DNA from: Bacillota bacterium
Lineage (GTDB): Bacteria > Bacillota > Clostridia > Clostridiales > Clostridiaceae
Length of the DNA stretch: 49,507 nucleotides
Direction of reading: 5' to 3'
NCBI GenBank assembly: GCA_021781655.1
Contig: JAJXWJ010000020.1
Span: 1-49,507 of the forward strand
Below are positions 1-8,433 of the stretch, one piece after another; position 1 is the stretch's first letter; the number at the start of each line of letters is the position of its first letter. The position numbers and the translations under genes were made by a program. The notes below the pieces were generated by a model that saw only the letters and a list, made by a program, of their open reading frames with translations, was not told the DNA's origin and searched no databases.

Positions 1-1256
1 TCTACAAGGGCATTTACTTTATCCTCTAAAGTTCCGTCCTTAAACATCACTTTCTTACGATACCCTGTAGCAGGTCCCTTATTAGTAACTTTACCTGCCT
101 TTTCAGACTTTGGCATCTTTCCGATTATATTTGCAGCTATTACCACACGCTGAATCTCATTAGTTCCTTCATATATTGTGCATATCTTTGCATCCCTATA
201 AGCACGCTCAACTTCCATACCTTTTAAGTACCCGCTTCCTCCAAATATTTGAAGTGCATCGTTTACAATTTCAAGACAAGCATCAGAAGCATATTGTTTA
301 GCCATAGCAGCTTCCATATTGTAATTTTCATGATTCTCTTTTAGTTCTGCAGCACTGTAAACAAGTAACCTGGCTGCTCTAAGCTTTGTCGCCATATCGG
401 CAAGCTTAAATGCTATTATCTGCTGCTGACAAATAGGTTTACCAAATTGTACCCTTTCCTTTGAATATTCCAAGGCATTTTCATAAGCTCCCTGTGCTAT
501 ACCCAGTGCCTGAGCCGCAATACCGATACGTCCACCGTCTAAGGTAGCCATAGCAATCTTAAAGCCTTCTCCTTCTTTACCTAGAAGATTTTCCTTTGGA
601 ACCTTTACGTTATTAAATATTAGCTCACAAGTAGCTGAAGAACGAATTCCCATTTTGTCATAATGCTCACCAAAGGTGAAGCCTTCCCAGCCTTTTTCTA
701 CTATAAATGCACTTATACCACGTGTACCTATTTCAGGTGTAGTAACAGCAAAAACAACATAAGTATCGGCTTCGCCACCATTAGTTATAAATATCTTTTC
801 ACCATTTAAAATATAATAGTCACCATCTAAAACCGCTGTAGTTTCAGTGCCACCAGCATCACTTCCAGCATTTTCTTCTGTAAGACCAAATGCACCAAGT
901 TTTTCTCCCTTTGCAAGGGGAATTAAGTATTTTTGTTTCTGCTCTTCTGTTCCAAAAGCAGCAATTGGATATGTTCCTAAAGATGTATGAGCAGAAAGAA
1001 TAACTCCAGTTCCACCATCTACTCTAGATAATTCCTCTACAGCAATAGCATAACTAATGACGTCTAAGCCAGCACCACCATATTTCTTCGCATATGGAAT
1101 ACCCATCATACCAAGTTCAGATAACTTTTTAACAGCTTCTGTAGGAAACTCACTTTCCTTATCTAACATCAATGCTATTGGCTTTACCTCTTCTTCAGCA
1201 AATTTTCGTACCTTTTCTCTTAAATTTTCATGTTCTTCAGTAGTTTTAAAAAACAT
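1..1256 (-). CDS. Acyl-CoA dehydrogenase, short-chain type (runs off the window)
   Basis: FAD-dependent acyl-CoA dehydrogenase, of the butyryl-CoA dehydrogenase kind that works with an electron-transfer flavoprotein in clostridial butyrate or fatty-acid metabolism. The minus-strand frame opens MFFKTTEEHENLREKVRKFA at an ATG (1254-1256) preceded by AAGGAGGGAG. Family marks are visible: FGLTEENAGSD near residue 130, FITNGGEADTYVVFA, and TIYEGTNEIQ with the catalytic-base Glu near residue 363, followed by RVVIAANIIGK where the usual fold ends. The reading frame continues at least 38 more residues (KSEKAGKVTNKGPATGYRKK and on) and leaves the window without a stop. This suggests a fusion to a further electron-transfer domain; some clostridial acyl-CoA dehydrogenases carry a C-terminal rubredoxin-like part, but the domain itself is not in view. 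The dehydrogenase call is firm; the nature of the extension is inference. Confidence 0.93.
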   Translation of the reverse strand, partial: MFFKTTEEHENLREKVRKFAEEEVKPIALMLDKESEFPTEAVKKLSELGMMGIPYAKKYGGAGLDVISYAIAVEELSRVDGGTGVILSAHTSLGTYPIAAFGTEEQKQKYLIPLAKGEKLGAFGLTEENAGSDAGGTETTAVLDGDYYILNGEKIFITNGGEADTYVVFAVTTPEIGTRGISAFIVEKGWEGFTFGEHYDKMGIRSSATCELIFNNVKVPKENLLGKEGEGFKIAMATLDGGRIGIAAQALGIAQGAYENALEYSKERVQFGKPICQQQIIAFKLADMATKLRAARLLVYSAAELKENHENYNMEAAMAKQYASDACLEIVNDALQIFGGSGYLKGMEVERAYRDAKICTIYEGTNEIQRVVIAANIIGKMPKSEKAGKVTNKGPATGYRKKVMFKDGTLEDKVNALV

Positions 1257-1285
1257 ATATCTCCCTCCTTATCATGTAAGTATTA

Positions 1286-1352
1286 TTATTGTTTAACAAT
1301 AACTTTATTATCTATTAATAATAATTCTACATCAATTCAAAAGTTCCTGCAA
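1286..1352 (-). promoter_or_regulatory. Promoter and palindrome upstream of the acyl-CoA dehydrogenase
   Basis: On the minus strand a -35 box TTGCAG (1347-1352) and a -10 box TAGAAT (1324-1329) are separated by 17 bp. Downstream, in the leader, lies a perfect 17-bp palindrome TTATTGTT-T-AACAATAA (1286-1302). A second copy of the half-site (TTGTTTA on the minus strand) lies near 1365. The palindrome is placed where a repressor would block transcription. It resembles but does not match the Rex consensus TTGTTAAnnnnTTAACAA, so the regulator is not identified. Confidence 0.5.
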
Positions 1353-1423
1353 GAAAATTTAGTAAACAATAATTTTTTTTTAATAATAATCGATGATGTG
1401 TTTATGACTAAGCCACAATGAAA

Positions 1424-1481
1424 AAAACTATACCCTGCTCAGTAGACAATATGCTTTGTATACTGAGCAGGGTATAGTTTT
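1424..1481. terminator. Strong bidirectional hairpin terminator
   Basis: Arms AAAACTATACCCTGCTCAGTA (1424-1444) and its exact complement (1461-1481) enclose a 16-nt loop; the stem can extend a few pairs further with one mismatch. A/T tracts flank both sides, so it could terminate in either direction. Confidence 0.85.
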
Positions 1482-1631
1482 CTAAGATTTTTTAATCAAA
1501 CAATCTTTCCTATAAAAAGCTATCCCATATTTAATTATATGTTCATACCCATCATCTATAATCCTTTGGAAATTATCTACTTCCACTGGTAGCGGTTTAA
1601 AACTCATTTTCTCACATTCTTTTGAAACCAT
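1482..1631 (-). CDS. Small ORF, 49 residues, possible gene fragment
   Basis: An ATG 3 bp past the stop of the MsrB-like gene opens 49 codons (MVSKECEKMSFKPLPVEVDN and on) ending within the terminator stem. The ribosome-binding site is weak. The start KPLPVEVDNFQRIIDDGY faintly resembles the N-terminus of the AAA-ATPase-like/DUF1703 proteins (KPLPIGIDNF...), which would make it the stub of a lost gene. I do not recognise it with certainty and it may not be expressed. Confidence 0.3.
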   Translation of the reverse strand: MVSKECEKMSFKPLPVEVDNFQRIIDDGYEHIIKYGIAFYRKDCLIKKS

Positions 1632-1634
1632 TTT

Positions 1635-2339
1635 TTAGAAATCAAGTTCTTCAAACCTATTAACAAGTTTACCGTTAACTTCAACCTTTTCTCTAAACAT
1701 TTCAAGCGGTCTAACCCATATGCCCATCTCCCCATATAGAGCCTTATAAACCACCAAATCTTCAAGAGTTTCCGAATGTTTTGCTAAATATAAAACCAAA
1801 TAATCCTTGCCTTTAAAATGCCTATATTTTTTACCTGTTATAATTTCTCTATTATTAGAATTATCATTTTCAAATAGTACAGCTTTCAAGTGCCCATAGC
1901 CTTGTTTTGTCATATCATTAAAAGGTATAAATTTAACCGATGCACTGTTAATACAAAATCTATTCCCACCTTTATCTTCAGGTCCATCATCAAAAACATG
2001 ACCTAAGTGTGTGTTTCCATTTTTACTTTTCACTTCGGTTCTAATCATGTTATAGCTATTATCCTCATTATATTTAACAACTTCTTCTAAAATTGGCTTC
2101 GTAAAACTTGGCCATCCGCATCCAGAATCAAATTTATCTAAGGATGAAAATAGTGGCTCCCCAGTTAATATGTCTACATATATACCTATAGCCTTGTTAT
2201 CCCAATATTCATTTGAAAAAGCTCTCTCCGTTCCACTTTCCACTGCAACTTTATACTGTTCATCTGTTAATTTTTCCTTTAACTCAGAATCACTTGGTCT
2301 CTTATAAATTTTTGAACTAATTATATTTTTAATATCCAT
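1635..2339 (-). CDS. msrB: Peptide-methionine (R)-S-oxide reductase fused to DUF1653
   Basis: Repairs oxidised methionine (the R-sulfoxide) in the cytoplasm. Residues ~10-145 are the MsrB domain: GCGWPSF (Cys74), [10 protein letters not shown] and NRFCINS with the catalytic Cys129. The two CxxC zinc pairs of many MsrBs are absent; the usual first CxxC position reads VDILTG. Residues ~165-230 ([20 protein letters not shown], then PLEMF near 211) form a DUF1653 domain, giving 234 residues against about 140 for plain MsrB. The ATG at 2339 has only a weak Shine-Dalgarno. A 6-bp hairpin (2354-2359 with 2378-2383) lies just upstream. Family assignment is sure; what DUF1653 adds is unknown to me. 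Confidence 0.9.
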   Translation of the reverse strand: MDIKNIISSKIYKRPSDSELKEKLTDEQYKVAVESGTERAFSNEYWDNKAIGIYVDILTGEPLFSSLDKFDSGCGWPSFTKPILEEVVKYNEDNSYNMIRTEVKSKNGNTHLGHVFDDGPEDKGGNRFCINSASVKFIPFNDMTKQGYGHLKAVLFENDNSNNREIITGKKYRHFKGKDYLVLYLAKHSETLEDLVVYKALYGEMGIWVRPLEMFREKVEVNGKLVNRFEELDF

Positions 2340-2420
2340 ATATTATCTTTAGCGAGCGTAATCAAATTATGTGTGAAACGCTCATTCCTTTCATTTTTTT
2401 GTTAAACCATGTTATTTCTT

Positions 2421-3308
2421 TTATTTTATTTCATCTTTTAATCTATTTATAACATTAACCTCTAAGCCAGTTGCTTTAGCAACGGTTTCCACATCAATTC
2501 CTATTTGGAGTAAATTTTTCGCTATATTTACACTACTTTCTTTTATTCCTTCTTTTATTCCTTCTTTTATTCCTTCTTCTCTTGCAGTCTTTTCCCTTGT
2601 AAGCTGATCCATGATTTCTGCCTGCCTAGCTTCATATGCCATTCTAGCCACTTTATTTTTACTTACCTTTTGTAAAATTTCATATGCTGATTTTATACTA
2701 TCATTCTTTTTTGCAAGCAATTTCATCCCCTCCTTTGAATCTGCATTAATAAATTGTAACCACTCTAATATTGGATCATTCATTTCTTTTTCTTCTGTTA
2801 ACTTTCTTAGTTTTGGAAGCTCTAAGAAATGAATTTCTAATACATCCGTTAGTTTATAACTACTATCATCCTCAGTAATATGATATTTTGTATGCACCAT
2901 ATCTATAGGAATACATTCAAAATCTACTATATTTATAGTTATACATTTCTTTAATCTATCATATGTATCACCCTTGTCTATTTGAGCCGTATACATTTTT
3001 GCCCAATAAAATAAAGTTCTCTCTGTCATAAATTTTGTCTGCAATATTTGAATTTCTATATCTATCTTCTTTCCATCATTTGTTTCAACAAGAACATCTA
3101 ATATACCTTTTCTATCTTCTTTAAACTCTCTTAATAATTCTGTATTTTTTAGCTTAATATTTTGAAACTCTTCTTTAGGAACCTTCAATGCTGCACTTAA
3201 AAATGCTGCAAGTATATCTTTATTTTTCTCATCACCAAAAATCAGCTTAAAAGCAAAGTCAACTTTAGGTGACATTATAAAATCTTCTTCAATATTTTTA
3301 TTACTCAT
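2421..3308 (-). CDS. Rpn-family PD-(D/E)XK nuclease / recombination-promoting protein
   Basis: Member of the Rpn (YhgA-like) family, also annotated as PD-(D/E)XK nuclease family transposase; E. coli relatives are DNA endonucleases that raise recA-independent recombination. The N-terminus MSPKVDFAFKLIFGDEKNKD and the core GILDVLVETNDGKKIDIEIQ (Asp, Glu-x-Gln) are typical. The C-terminus carries three tandem GIKE units followed by a short helical tail. The open frame extends 13 codons upstream, but GGAGG stands 6 nt before the ATG at 3308, so the protein begins MSNKNIEEDF (295 residues). It lies alone between a weak leader hairpin and a strong terminator. Confidence 0.88.
   Translation of the reverse strand: MSNKNIEEDFIMSPKVDFAFKLIFGDEKNKDILAAFLSAALKVPKEEFQNIKLKNTELLREFKEDRKGILDVLVETNDGKKIDIEIQILQTKFMTERTLFYWAKMYTAQIDKGDTYDRLKKCITINIVDFECIPIDMVHTKYHITEDDSSYKLTDVLEIHFLELPKLRKLTEEKEMNDPILEWLQFINADSKEGMKLLAKKNDSIKSAYEILQKVSKNKVARMAYEARQAEIMDQLTREKTAREEGIKEGIKEGIKESSVNIAKNLLQIGIDVETVAKATGLEVNVINRLKDEIK
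2541..2580 (-). repeat. 12-bp tandem repeat coding for GIKE units
   Basis: Three in-frame copies of a 12-bp unit (plus strand TTCCTTCTTTTA) encode GIKEGIKEGIKE near the C-terminus of the Rpn-like protein. Such a run can expand or contract by slippage without breaking the frame. Confidence 0.8.
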
Positions 3309-3431
3309 ATTATACCTCCATTTTAACATTTGATTATATTTTTTCAAACTAATTTATCAGCTCATTGCCTTTATATTATACCCATAAATTTAATTTTCAA
3401 ACATATGTTCGCATATTGTTTATATAAAATA

Positions 3432-3485
3432 AAAATGTATCCTATAAAGTAAAAACTAAATTTTCTACTTTATAGGATACATTTT
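3432..3485 (-). terminator. Hairpin terminator after the ABC-importer operon
   Basis: Perfect 20-bp arms AAAATGTATCCTATAAAGTA (3432-3451) and 3466-3485 around a 14-nt loop, followed on the minus strand by TTTTTATTTTA. It would end transcripts coming from the ABC importer operon and the pseudogene behind it. Confidence 0.85.
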
Positions 3486-3556
3486 AAATATGAAATTGCT
3501 ATTTATTGTTATAAAACTTTGGTATATTATTTTTATATATATTTAATCACCTAACA

Positions 3557-3889
3557 TTATCTCGGTTTTTGATTCATCAGTTTAACTAGCCAACCTTTAT
3601 ATAGCCACTTACTTAGCTTACCAGGCATATTGTCTATAGCTTCATTTATAGCATCTTCTTCATCCGGTAGTTCAAGGCCTTCGAATCCATCGCTAGCTTG
3701 TTTATCATATGAAAAGCTCAAGGCTTAACTCCCATATCCCCAATCAATTTTGGCAGAATAATCATTTTAATTTCCGTCAATGCCATCCTTTGCAGCTGTT
3801 TTTAAAGCTGAATTTATATCACCATTTGAAACAGCATATCTCTTCTTATAAGTAATTCCCGTACTATTATCTCCATCAAATTTTTTCAT
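3557..3889 (-). pseudogene. Degraded 111-codon gene with two in-frame stops
   Basis: A frame starting ATG 3889 (GGAG 1 nt upstream) reads MKKFDGDNSTGITYKKRYAV and on, and ends KLMNQKPR with TAA at 3557. Two internal TAA codons interrupt it: after ...AAKDGIDGN, and after ...IDWGYGS. The parts between are plausible acidic protein (GFEGLELPDEEDAINEAIDN), and the frame never shifts, so it looks like a once-real gene of about 110 residues with two nonsense mutations. It begins 4 bp after the phosphatase stop, hence was the last gene of that operon. I do not recognise the family. Confidence 0.5.
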
Positions 3890-3893
3890 GCTC

Positions 3894-4616
3894 CTAGTCC
3901 TTTCTATATTTAATTCCTTTTTTAATAAAATATCCATAGTCTTCATAACTGGGAAAAGTTAATGCAAAAGCACTTTTTATAAGCTTATCTATTGGATAAA
4001 TAACACGTCGAATATTAAAGTAAACTTCATCATTTTTTATTTCCATAACTCCATAGGATGCACTGGGATTGCCGTCATAGGGACTGCCAACACTTCCTGG
4101 GTTAAACAATATTTTTTTCCCCACCTTTTTTAAAAATGGAATATGAGAATGACCACATAAAATTATATCTTCCTCTAAGTCTTCAAATACTTCCTCTAAA
4201 TTCATGGATGGGCTTAAAACTTCAACAATACTTCTTGGAGAACCGTGGACACATAGCATGTTTATTTTTCCAATGTTCACGGACTGTTTTTCAGGACAAT
4301 TTAATATAAAATCTATACTATTTGAAGTAATTCTTTCTAAACAAAAATTTCTATACAGCTCTATTTCCCCTAAATCTCTGCAGCTACTTTCATTTTCTGT
4401 TCTCGTATCGGATAACCATAAGTCTGTATTCCCCTTTAGCCAACATATTGGTTTAAGTTTTTTTAGGCTTTCATATACTTCCATAGGATTAGGTCCTTTC
4501 ATTACCAAATCTCCTAAAAAAACCACTCCATCTATATCGTTTTTTTCAATGTCTAACACTACTTTTTCTAGTGCTTCATTATTGCCATGTATATCCGATA
4601 GAATCGCTAGTCTCAT
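3894..4616 (-). CDS. Metallophosphoesterase, YfcE/MJ0936-like
   Basis: Calcineurin-like phosphoesterase of the small YfcE/MJ0936 group, which hydrolyses phosphomonoesters or diesters using two metal ions. Motifs in order: MRLAILSDIHGNNEAL (D-x-H), VVFLGDLVMKGPNP (GD), WLKGNTD (GN-x-D), VHGSP, ILCGHSHIP (GH-x-H) and FNPGSVGSP. All metal ligands are present and 240 residues is normal. Its start overlaps the permease gene by 38 bp, so it is translationally coupled to the importer. This suggests it acts on a phosphorylated compound brought in by the transporter, which is inference. Confidence 0.88.
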   Translation of the reverse strand: MRLAILSDIHGNNEALEKVVLDIEKNDIDGVVFLGDLVMKGPNPMEVYESLKKLKPICWLKGNTDLWLSDTRTENESSCRDLGEIELYRNFCLERITSNSIDFILNCPEKQSVNIGKINMLCVHGSPRSIVEVLSPSMNLEEVFEDLEEDIILCGHSHIPFLKKVGKKILFNPGSVGSPYDGNPSASYGVMEIKNDEVYFNIRRVIYPIDKLIKSAFALTFPSYEDYGYFIKKGIKYRKD

Positions 4617-6315
4617 CTTTTGTCTTCTCCTTTTGTCTATTTGTTAGGAATTGCAGCGCTACAAGCAAAGCAATTGTTATTATAGTTGTCGCAACAGCCA
4701 TGGCCATTCCAGATGCTTCACTACCTTGTTCAAATTGAGAGTAAATATAGGACGCAGAATTTTGAACAGAAGGTGGCAAAATCATTAGGGATGCAACAAG
4801 TTCTCTAATAGACACGATAAATGTCATTATAAAACCTGCTAACATTGCTTTTGAGTTTAGTGGCAATATTACCTTTCTTAGCAAATAGAAAAAGTTACTG
4901 CCAGAAACTATACCTGCTTCCTCAAGAGATTTATTTATTTGACCGTAAGAGCTTGATACATATTGCACGGTATAGGGTAAAAATAAAATAACGTAAGTAA
5001 TAATAACCATTCCATAAGTGTTATAAATTGATAAAGGCATATATGGACTATTATAAAAAAGTATTAATCCAATAACTATAACAATTCCAGGAACAGTGTT
5101 TGGTAGCAAACTAAATATATCCATCAGTTTATATAATATACCTTTCTTTTTTCGACCGATTAAAAGTCCATAAAAAGTCCCCAAAATGACAGTAATTATA
5201 CTTGCTAATATAGAAATAGCAAAGGTTGTCATAAGTGCACTAAAGGCATCGGAATCTGCTGAAAACAAAGCTTTATAATAATCTAATGTGAAATTATTTA
5301 AGGATATTCCTACACCCTCTATTTTTATTATGGAAGTAACCACCGCTGAAAAAAGCGGTATTCCTATAGAAAGGAGGAAAATAGTAGTTAAAAATAATAG
5401 GGTTATAATTTTTTGTGGTGTACTTAATTTATATACATTAATCTTTTTATCTTTTCCACCTACAAGGGAATATGAATAATTAGAATTAATTAGATTTTGA
5501 AAATACCAAAGTACAAGACAGCTCACAACAAGCATTAGTGATAAATTTGATGCCTTTCCAAAATCGATAGGCCAATTTGAAACGTATTTATAAATTTCAC
5601 TAGTTAACACATAGTAGCCTATTTTTCTTCCAAAGGTAATGGGAACTCCAAATTCTGCTGCTGTTCTTAAAAATACTAAAAGTGCACCTACTGCATAGCT
5701 TGAAAAAATCAATGGAAATATCACCTTCCTTATAGTATAAAAAAAGTTTCCACCATGAACAAAAGCTGCTTCTTCTAAACTTGAACTAATTTTCAAAAGA
5801 CAATTTTTTATGCTGAGATACATTATAGGAAAAACATGTAGACTCATGATAATTACCAGTCCACCAAAAGTAAAAAAATATGGTGTTATAAAAGAAAAGC
5901 AAGGAAGAAGGCTTTGAAGATAGCCATTCTTCTGCATAAACAAAGTCCATGCCATTGCTTCTATATATGGGGGTATCATAAAAGAGATTAAAATAAGCAT
6001 TTCAATAACACCTTTAAAGCTTATATTGGTTTTTGCCACTATAAATGCTAACGGAAGTGCTAGAAAACTTGAAACTATTACTACACAAAATCCAAGCTTT
6101 ATAGTATTAAAAAATACAGAAGCTGTCTCCCCGCTTAAAACAAAACTTAAATCAAATGAACCACTATTATATAAATTATATGTACATATCAATAATAAAG
6201 GTATAACAATTAGAAATAACAACAATACTAAAGCAATTACTGTAATTATATTTCTTTTATTTATACTACGAATAAAACCCAATTTTAACACCAACCTATT
6301 TAAACATGTTGTCAA
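4579..6315 (-). CDS. ABC transporter permease, fused double-domain FbpB/AfuB-type
   Basis: A 578-residue inner-membrane permease with two copies of the binding-protein-dependent transport module, each with about six membrane segments. The ATPase-contact loops are visible as EEAAFVHGGNFFYTIRKVIFPL in the first half and EEAGIVSGSNFFYLLRKVIL in the second (EAA loops). This duplicated arrangement is typical of iron(III), 2-aminoethylphosphonate and sugar-phosphate importers (FbpB, PhnU2, AfuB). The gene overlaps the binding-protein gene upstream by 20 bp and the phosphatase downstream by 38 bp. Family is firm, substrate unknown. Confidence 0.9.
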   Translation of the reverse strand: MTTCLNRLVLKLGFIRSINKRNIITVIALVLLLFLIVIPLLLICTYNLYNSGSFDLSFVLSGETASVFFNTIKLGFCVVIVSSFLALPLAFIVAKTNISFKGVIEMLILISFMIPPYIEAMAWTLFMQKNGYLQSLLPCFSFITPYFFTFGGLVIIMSLHVFPIMYLSIKNCLLKISSSLEEAAFVHGGNFFYTIRKVIFPLIFSSYAVGALLVFLRTAAEFGVPITFGRKIGYYVLTSEIYKYVSNWPIDFGKASNLSLMLVVSCLVLWYFQNLINSNYSYSLVGGKDKKINVYKLSTPQKIITLLFLTTIFLLSIGIPLFSAVVTSIIKIEGVGISLNNFTLDYYKALFSADSDAFSALMTTFAISILASIITVILGTFYGLLIGRKKKGILYKLMDIFSLLPNTVPGIVIVIGLILFYNSPYMPLSIYNTYGMVIITYVILFLPYTVQYVSSSYGQINKSLEEAGIVSGSNFFYLLRKVILPLNSKAMLAGFIMTFIVSIRELVASLMILPPSVQNSASYIYSQFEQGSEASGMAMAVATTIITIALLVALQFLTNRQKEKTKDETSDSIGYTWQ

Positions 6316-7315
6316 ATTTAGTACTTATATCTTTTCCATTAGTTGCCATCCAATTCCAATCTACCTTTAAAGCTTTAATATCATTACCATTAACCTTACC
6401 TTCTACCTTTATATCTTTTCTACCAGGAAGCAAATAAGCATCAGCAACCATTTTCTGTGCATCATCGGAAAGCAAGTAGTCAATAAACTTTTCTGCATTT
6501 TCTTCGTCTTTTGCACCTTTAAGTATCAATGCTGGTCTAGGACTAATTACAGTACCACTAGATGGATAAACCAAATCTACAGGCTCTCCTTTTGCCTTTG
6601 CAGCATAGGTTAAGTAGTCAACTCCAGCTAAAACAATGCTTTTCTCTCCAGTAATTACAGGATTTAAAGCCTCATTATTAGCTCCAACCATTTGAGCACC
6701 ATTAGCTTTTACATCTTTGAAATAATCCCATCCTTTTTCCCCATTAACATTTACATAGCCACTTACAAAATCTAGACATGATCCTGATTGACTTGGGTCA
6801 GATACGTTGATTTGATTTTTATATTGTGGTGCAGTTAAATCCGACCAATCCTTCGGTGGATTTTTAACAGACTTTGTATTGTATATTATGGCAAGAGCCG
6901 ATCCACTGTAGGAAAAATAATTGTTGTCTTTATCCTTCCAACCACTAAATAGCTTATCAGCATTTTGTGCATTAGCATAAGCTTCAGTCATACCATCCTT
7001 TTTAAGTCCAATTGCAGAGGAAAGTGATGCTAAAATAGCTACATCCGCTTGTGGTTTTGCTTTCTCCGCCTTAATTCTACTAAGTATTTTACCAGTAGTA
7101 CTGCTAAATACTTTTACCTTTATACCAGTTTTTTTCTCAAAGCCATTAGTTATGTTTTTAATTAAATTGTCTGGTCCAGCACTATAAACAACAAGTACCT
7201 TTGAATTGCTGCTATCTTTACTTGCAGCAGTTCCATTACTACACCCTGCTAAAATTCCTCCAACAATACAAACTGACATTAATGAACAAATAATTCTCTT
7301 GTTTAATTTAAGCAT
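6296..7315 (-). CDS. ABC transporter substrate-binding lipoprotein, AfuA/2-AEP type
   Basis: Extracytoplasmic solute receptor for the importer. A signal peptide ends in the lipobox ILAGC with Cys25, followed by a Ser/Asn-rich linker and LVVYSAGPDNLIKNI, the start of a class-C binding fold used by iron(III), 2-aminoethylphosphonate and hexose-phosphate receptors. Later family marks are AQMVGANNEAL, VVVAGVDY-like SIVLAGVDYLTYAAKAKGEP, TVISPRPALILKGAKDEENA and LLPGRKDI. Iron-binding tyrosine pairs are not obvious, and the neighbouring phosphatase makes an organophosphorus ligand attractive, but the sequence does not decide it. It overlaps the ATPase gene by 8 bp. Confidence 0.88.
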   Translation of the reverse strand: MLKLNKRIICSLMSVCIVGGILAGCSNGTAASKDSSNSKVLVVYSAGPDNLIKNITNGFEKKTGIKVKVFSSTTGKILSRIKAEKAKPQADVAILASLSSAIGLKKDGMTEAYANAQNADKLFSGWKDKDNNYFSYSGSALAIIYNTKSVKNPPKDWSDLTAPQYKNQINVSDPSQSGSCLDFVSGYVNVNGEKGWDYFKDVKANGAQMVGANNEALNPVITGEKSIVLAGVDYLTYAAKAKGEPVDLVYPSSGTVISPRPALILKGAKDEENAEKFIDYLLSDDAQKMVADAYLLPGRKDIKVEGKVNGNDIKALKVDWNWMATNGKDISTKFDNMFK

Positions 7316-8279
7316 TTAAGCTACCTCCTAAAATATGAATATCTGAATTTTTTATATATAATTTTATTTTTTCACCTATCACTTTTCTTTCATTTGCATA
7401 AACCTTCCAAAAACCTCTCTCAGAAACTTTAACAGTCAACTCATAAAAGCTTCCCATATAACAAACGTTTTCTATACTTCCTTCGTACTCAATACTATTA
7501 TCCTGTTTTGTGAAACTTATTTTTTCTGGTCTTATAATGCCACTATTAATTTCATTAGATTTTCCAACAAATTGCGCCACAAATTTGTTATTTGGTCCAT
7601 TATATACCTTCTCTGGAGAGTCATTTTGAAGAACTGTTCCATTATTTATTACTATCACCTTGTCTGACATGGACATTGCTTCTACTTGATCATGAGTTAC
7701 ATACACTACAGTTATTCCTATATTTTTCACAAGATTAACTAATTCATATCGCATCTCATCTCTTAAGTTAGCATCCAAAGCACTTAATGGTTCATCGAAC
7801 AAAATGATTTTCGGATTATTTATAATCGCTCTAGCAAATGCAACCCTTTGCTGTTGTCCACCTGAAAGCTGATTGGGAAACCTATTTGGGAAGCCATCAA
7901 GCTTTACAGTTTTTAATGCTGAATTTACCCTTTCATTTATATTGCCTTTTTTCCCAGTTGCTTTTAGTGGAAATGCAACATTTTCAAAAACAGTTAAATG
8001 AGGCCACAGAGCAAAATCTTGAAAAACCATTCCAAGCTCTCTCTTATTCGTTGGGATATTTAATTTCTTTTCCTTAGAGTATATAACCTTATCTCCAAAA
8101 TGTATTTCTCCATCATCTGGAGTTTCAAGACCAGCTATTATTCTAAGCAAAGTTGTTTTTCCACAACCCGAAGGTCCAAGTAAAGTTGTAAAGTCTTTAT
8201 CTTTAAAGGTTATGCTTATATGATCTAAAACTTTTAAATTTCCATAAAGCTTTTTTATGTCATTCATAACTACATCCAT
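7308..8279 (-). CDS. ABC transporter ATP-binding protein
   Basis: Energises the importer encoded downstream. Walker A GPSGCGKTT (~residues 35-43), Q-loop VFQDFALWPH, signature LSGGQQQR, Walker B ILFDEPLSALD and the switch His in VYVTHDQVEA are all intact, followed by a short TOBE-like regulatory domain (~245-315) ending at residue 323. This is the FbpC/PotA-like subgroup. The ATG has TGAGGTG upstream and is the first gene of a four- to five-gene operon (ATPase, binding protein, permease, phosphatase, pseudogene). Confidence 0.92.
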   Translation of the reverse strand: MDVVMNDIKKLYGNLKVLDHISITFKDKDFTTLLGPSGCGKTTLLRIIAGLETPDDGEIHFGDKVIYSKEKKLNIPTNKRELGMVFQDFALWPHLTVFENVAFPLKATGKKGNINERVNSALKTVKLDGFPNRFPNQLSGGQQQRVAFARAIINNPKIILFDEPLSALDANLRDEMRYELVNLVKNIGITVVYVTHDQVEAMSMSDKVIVINNGTVLQNDSPEKVYNGPNNKFVAQFVGKSNEINSGIIRPEKISFTKQDNSIEYEGSIENVCYMGSFYELTVKVSERGFWKVYANERKVIGEKIKLYIKNSDIHILGGSLNA

Positions 8280-8433
8280 TGTTTTATCACCTCATATTTT
8301 ACATTTTACATGTATCTGTTTACCTAAATGTTTAATTTATGTAAAGATAGCATTAAATAAAATCTTATAATCTATTAATTTATATAGATTTTCTCTATAA
8401 TGAGTTTATATAAATTTATACTGGAGGATCAAT
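8280..8433. promoter_or_regulatory. Divergent control region between importer operon and LysR gene
   Basis: The plus strand carries a -10 TATAAT (8396-8401) and a ribosome-binding site GGAGGA (8423-8428) for the regulator. An inverted repeat AATCTAT-n8-ATAGATT (8369-8390) overlaps its core promoter, the usual place for a LysR-type autoregulatory site. On the importer side a direct repeat ATTTTACATTTTACAT (~8293-8308) lies in the leader, and TTTACA...TAAACA with a 17-bp gap could be its promoter. Positions are seen; roles are inferred. Confidence 0.5.
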
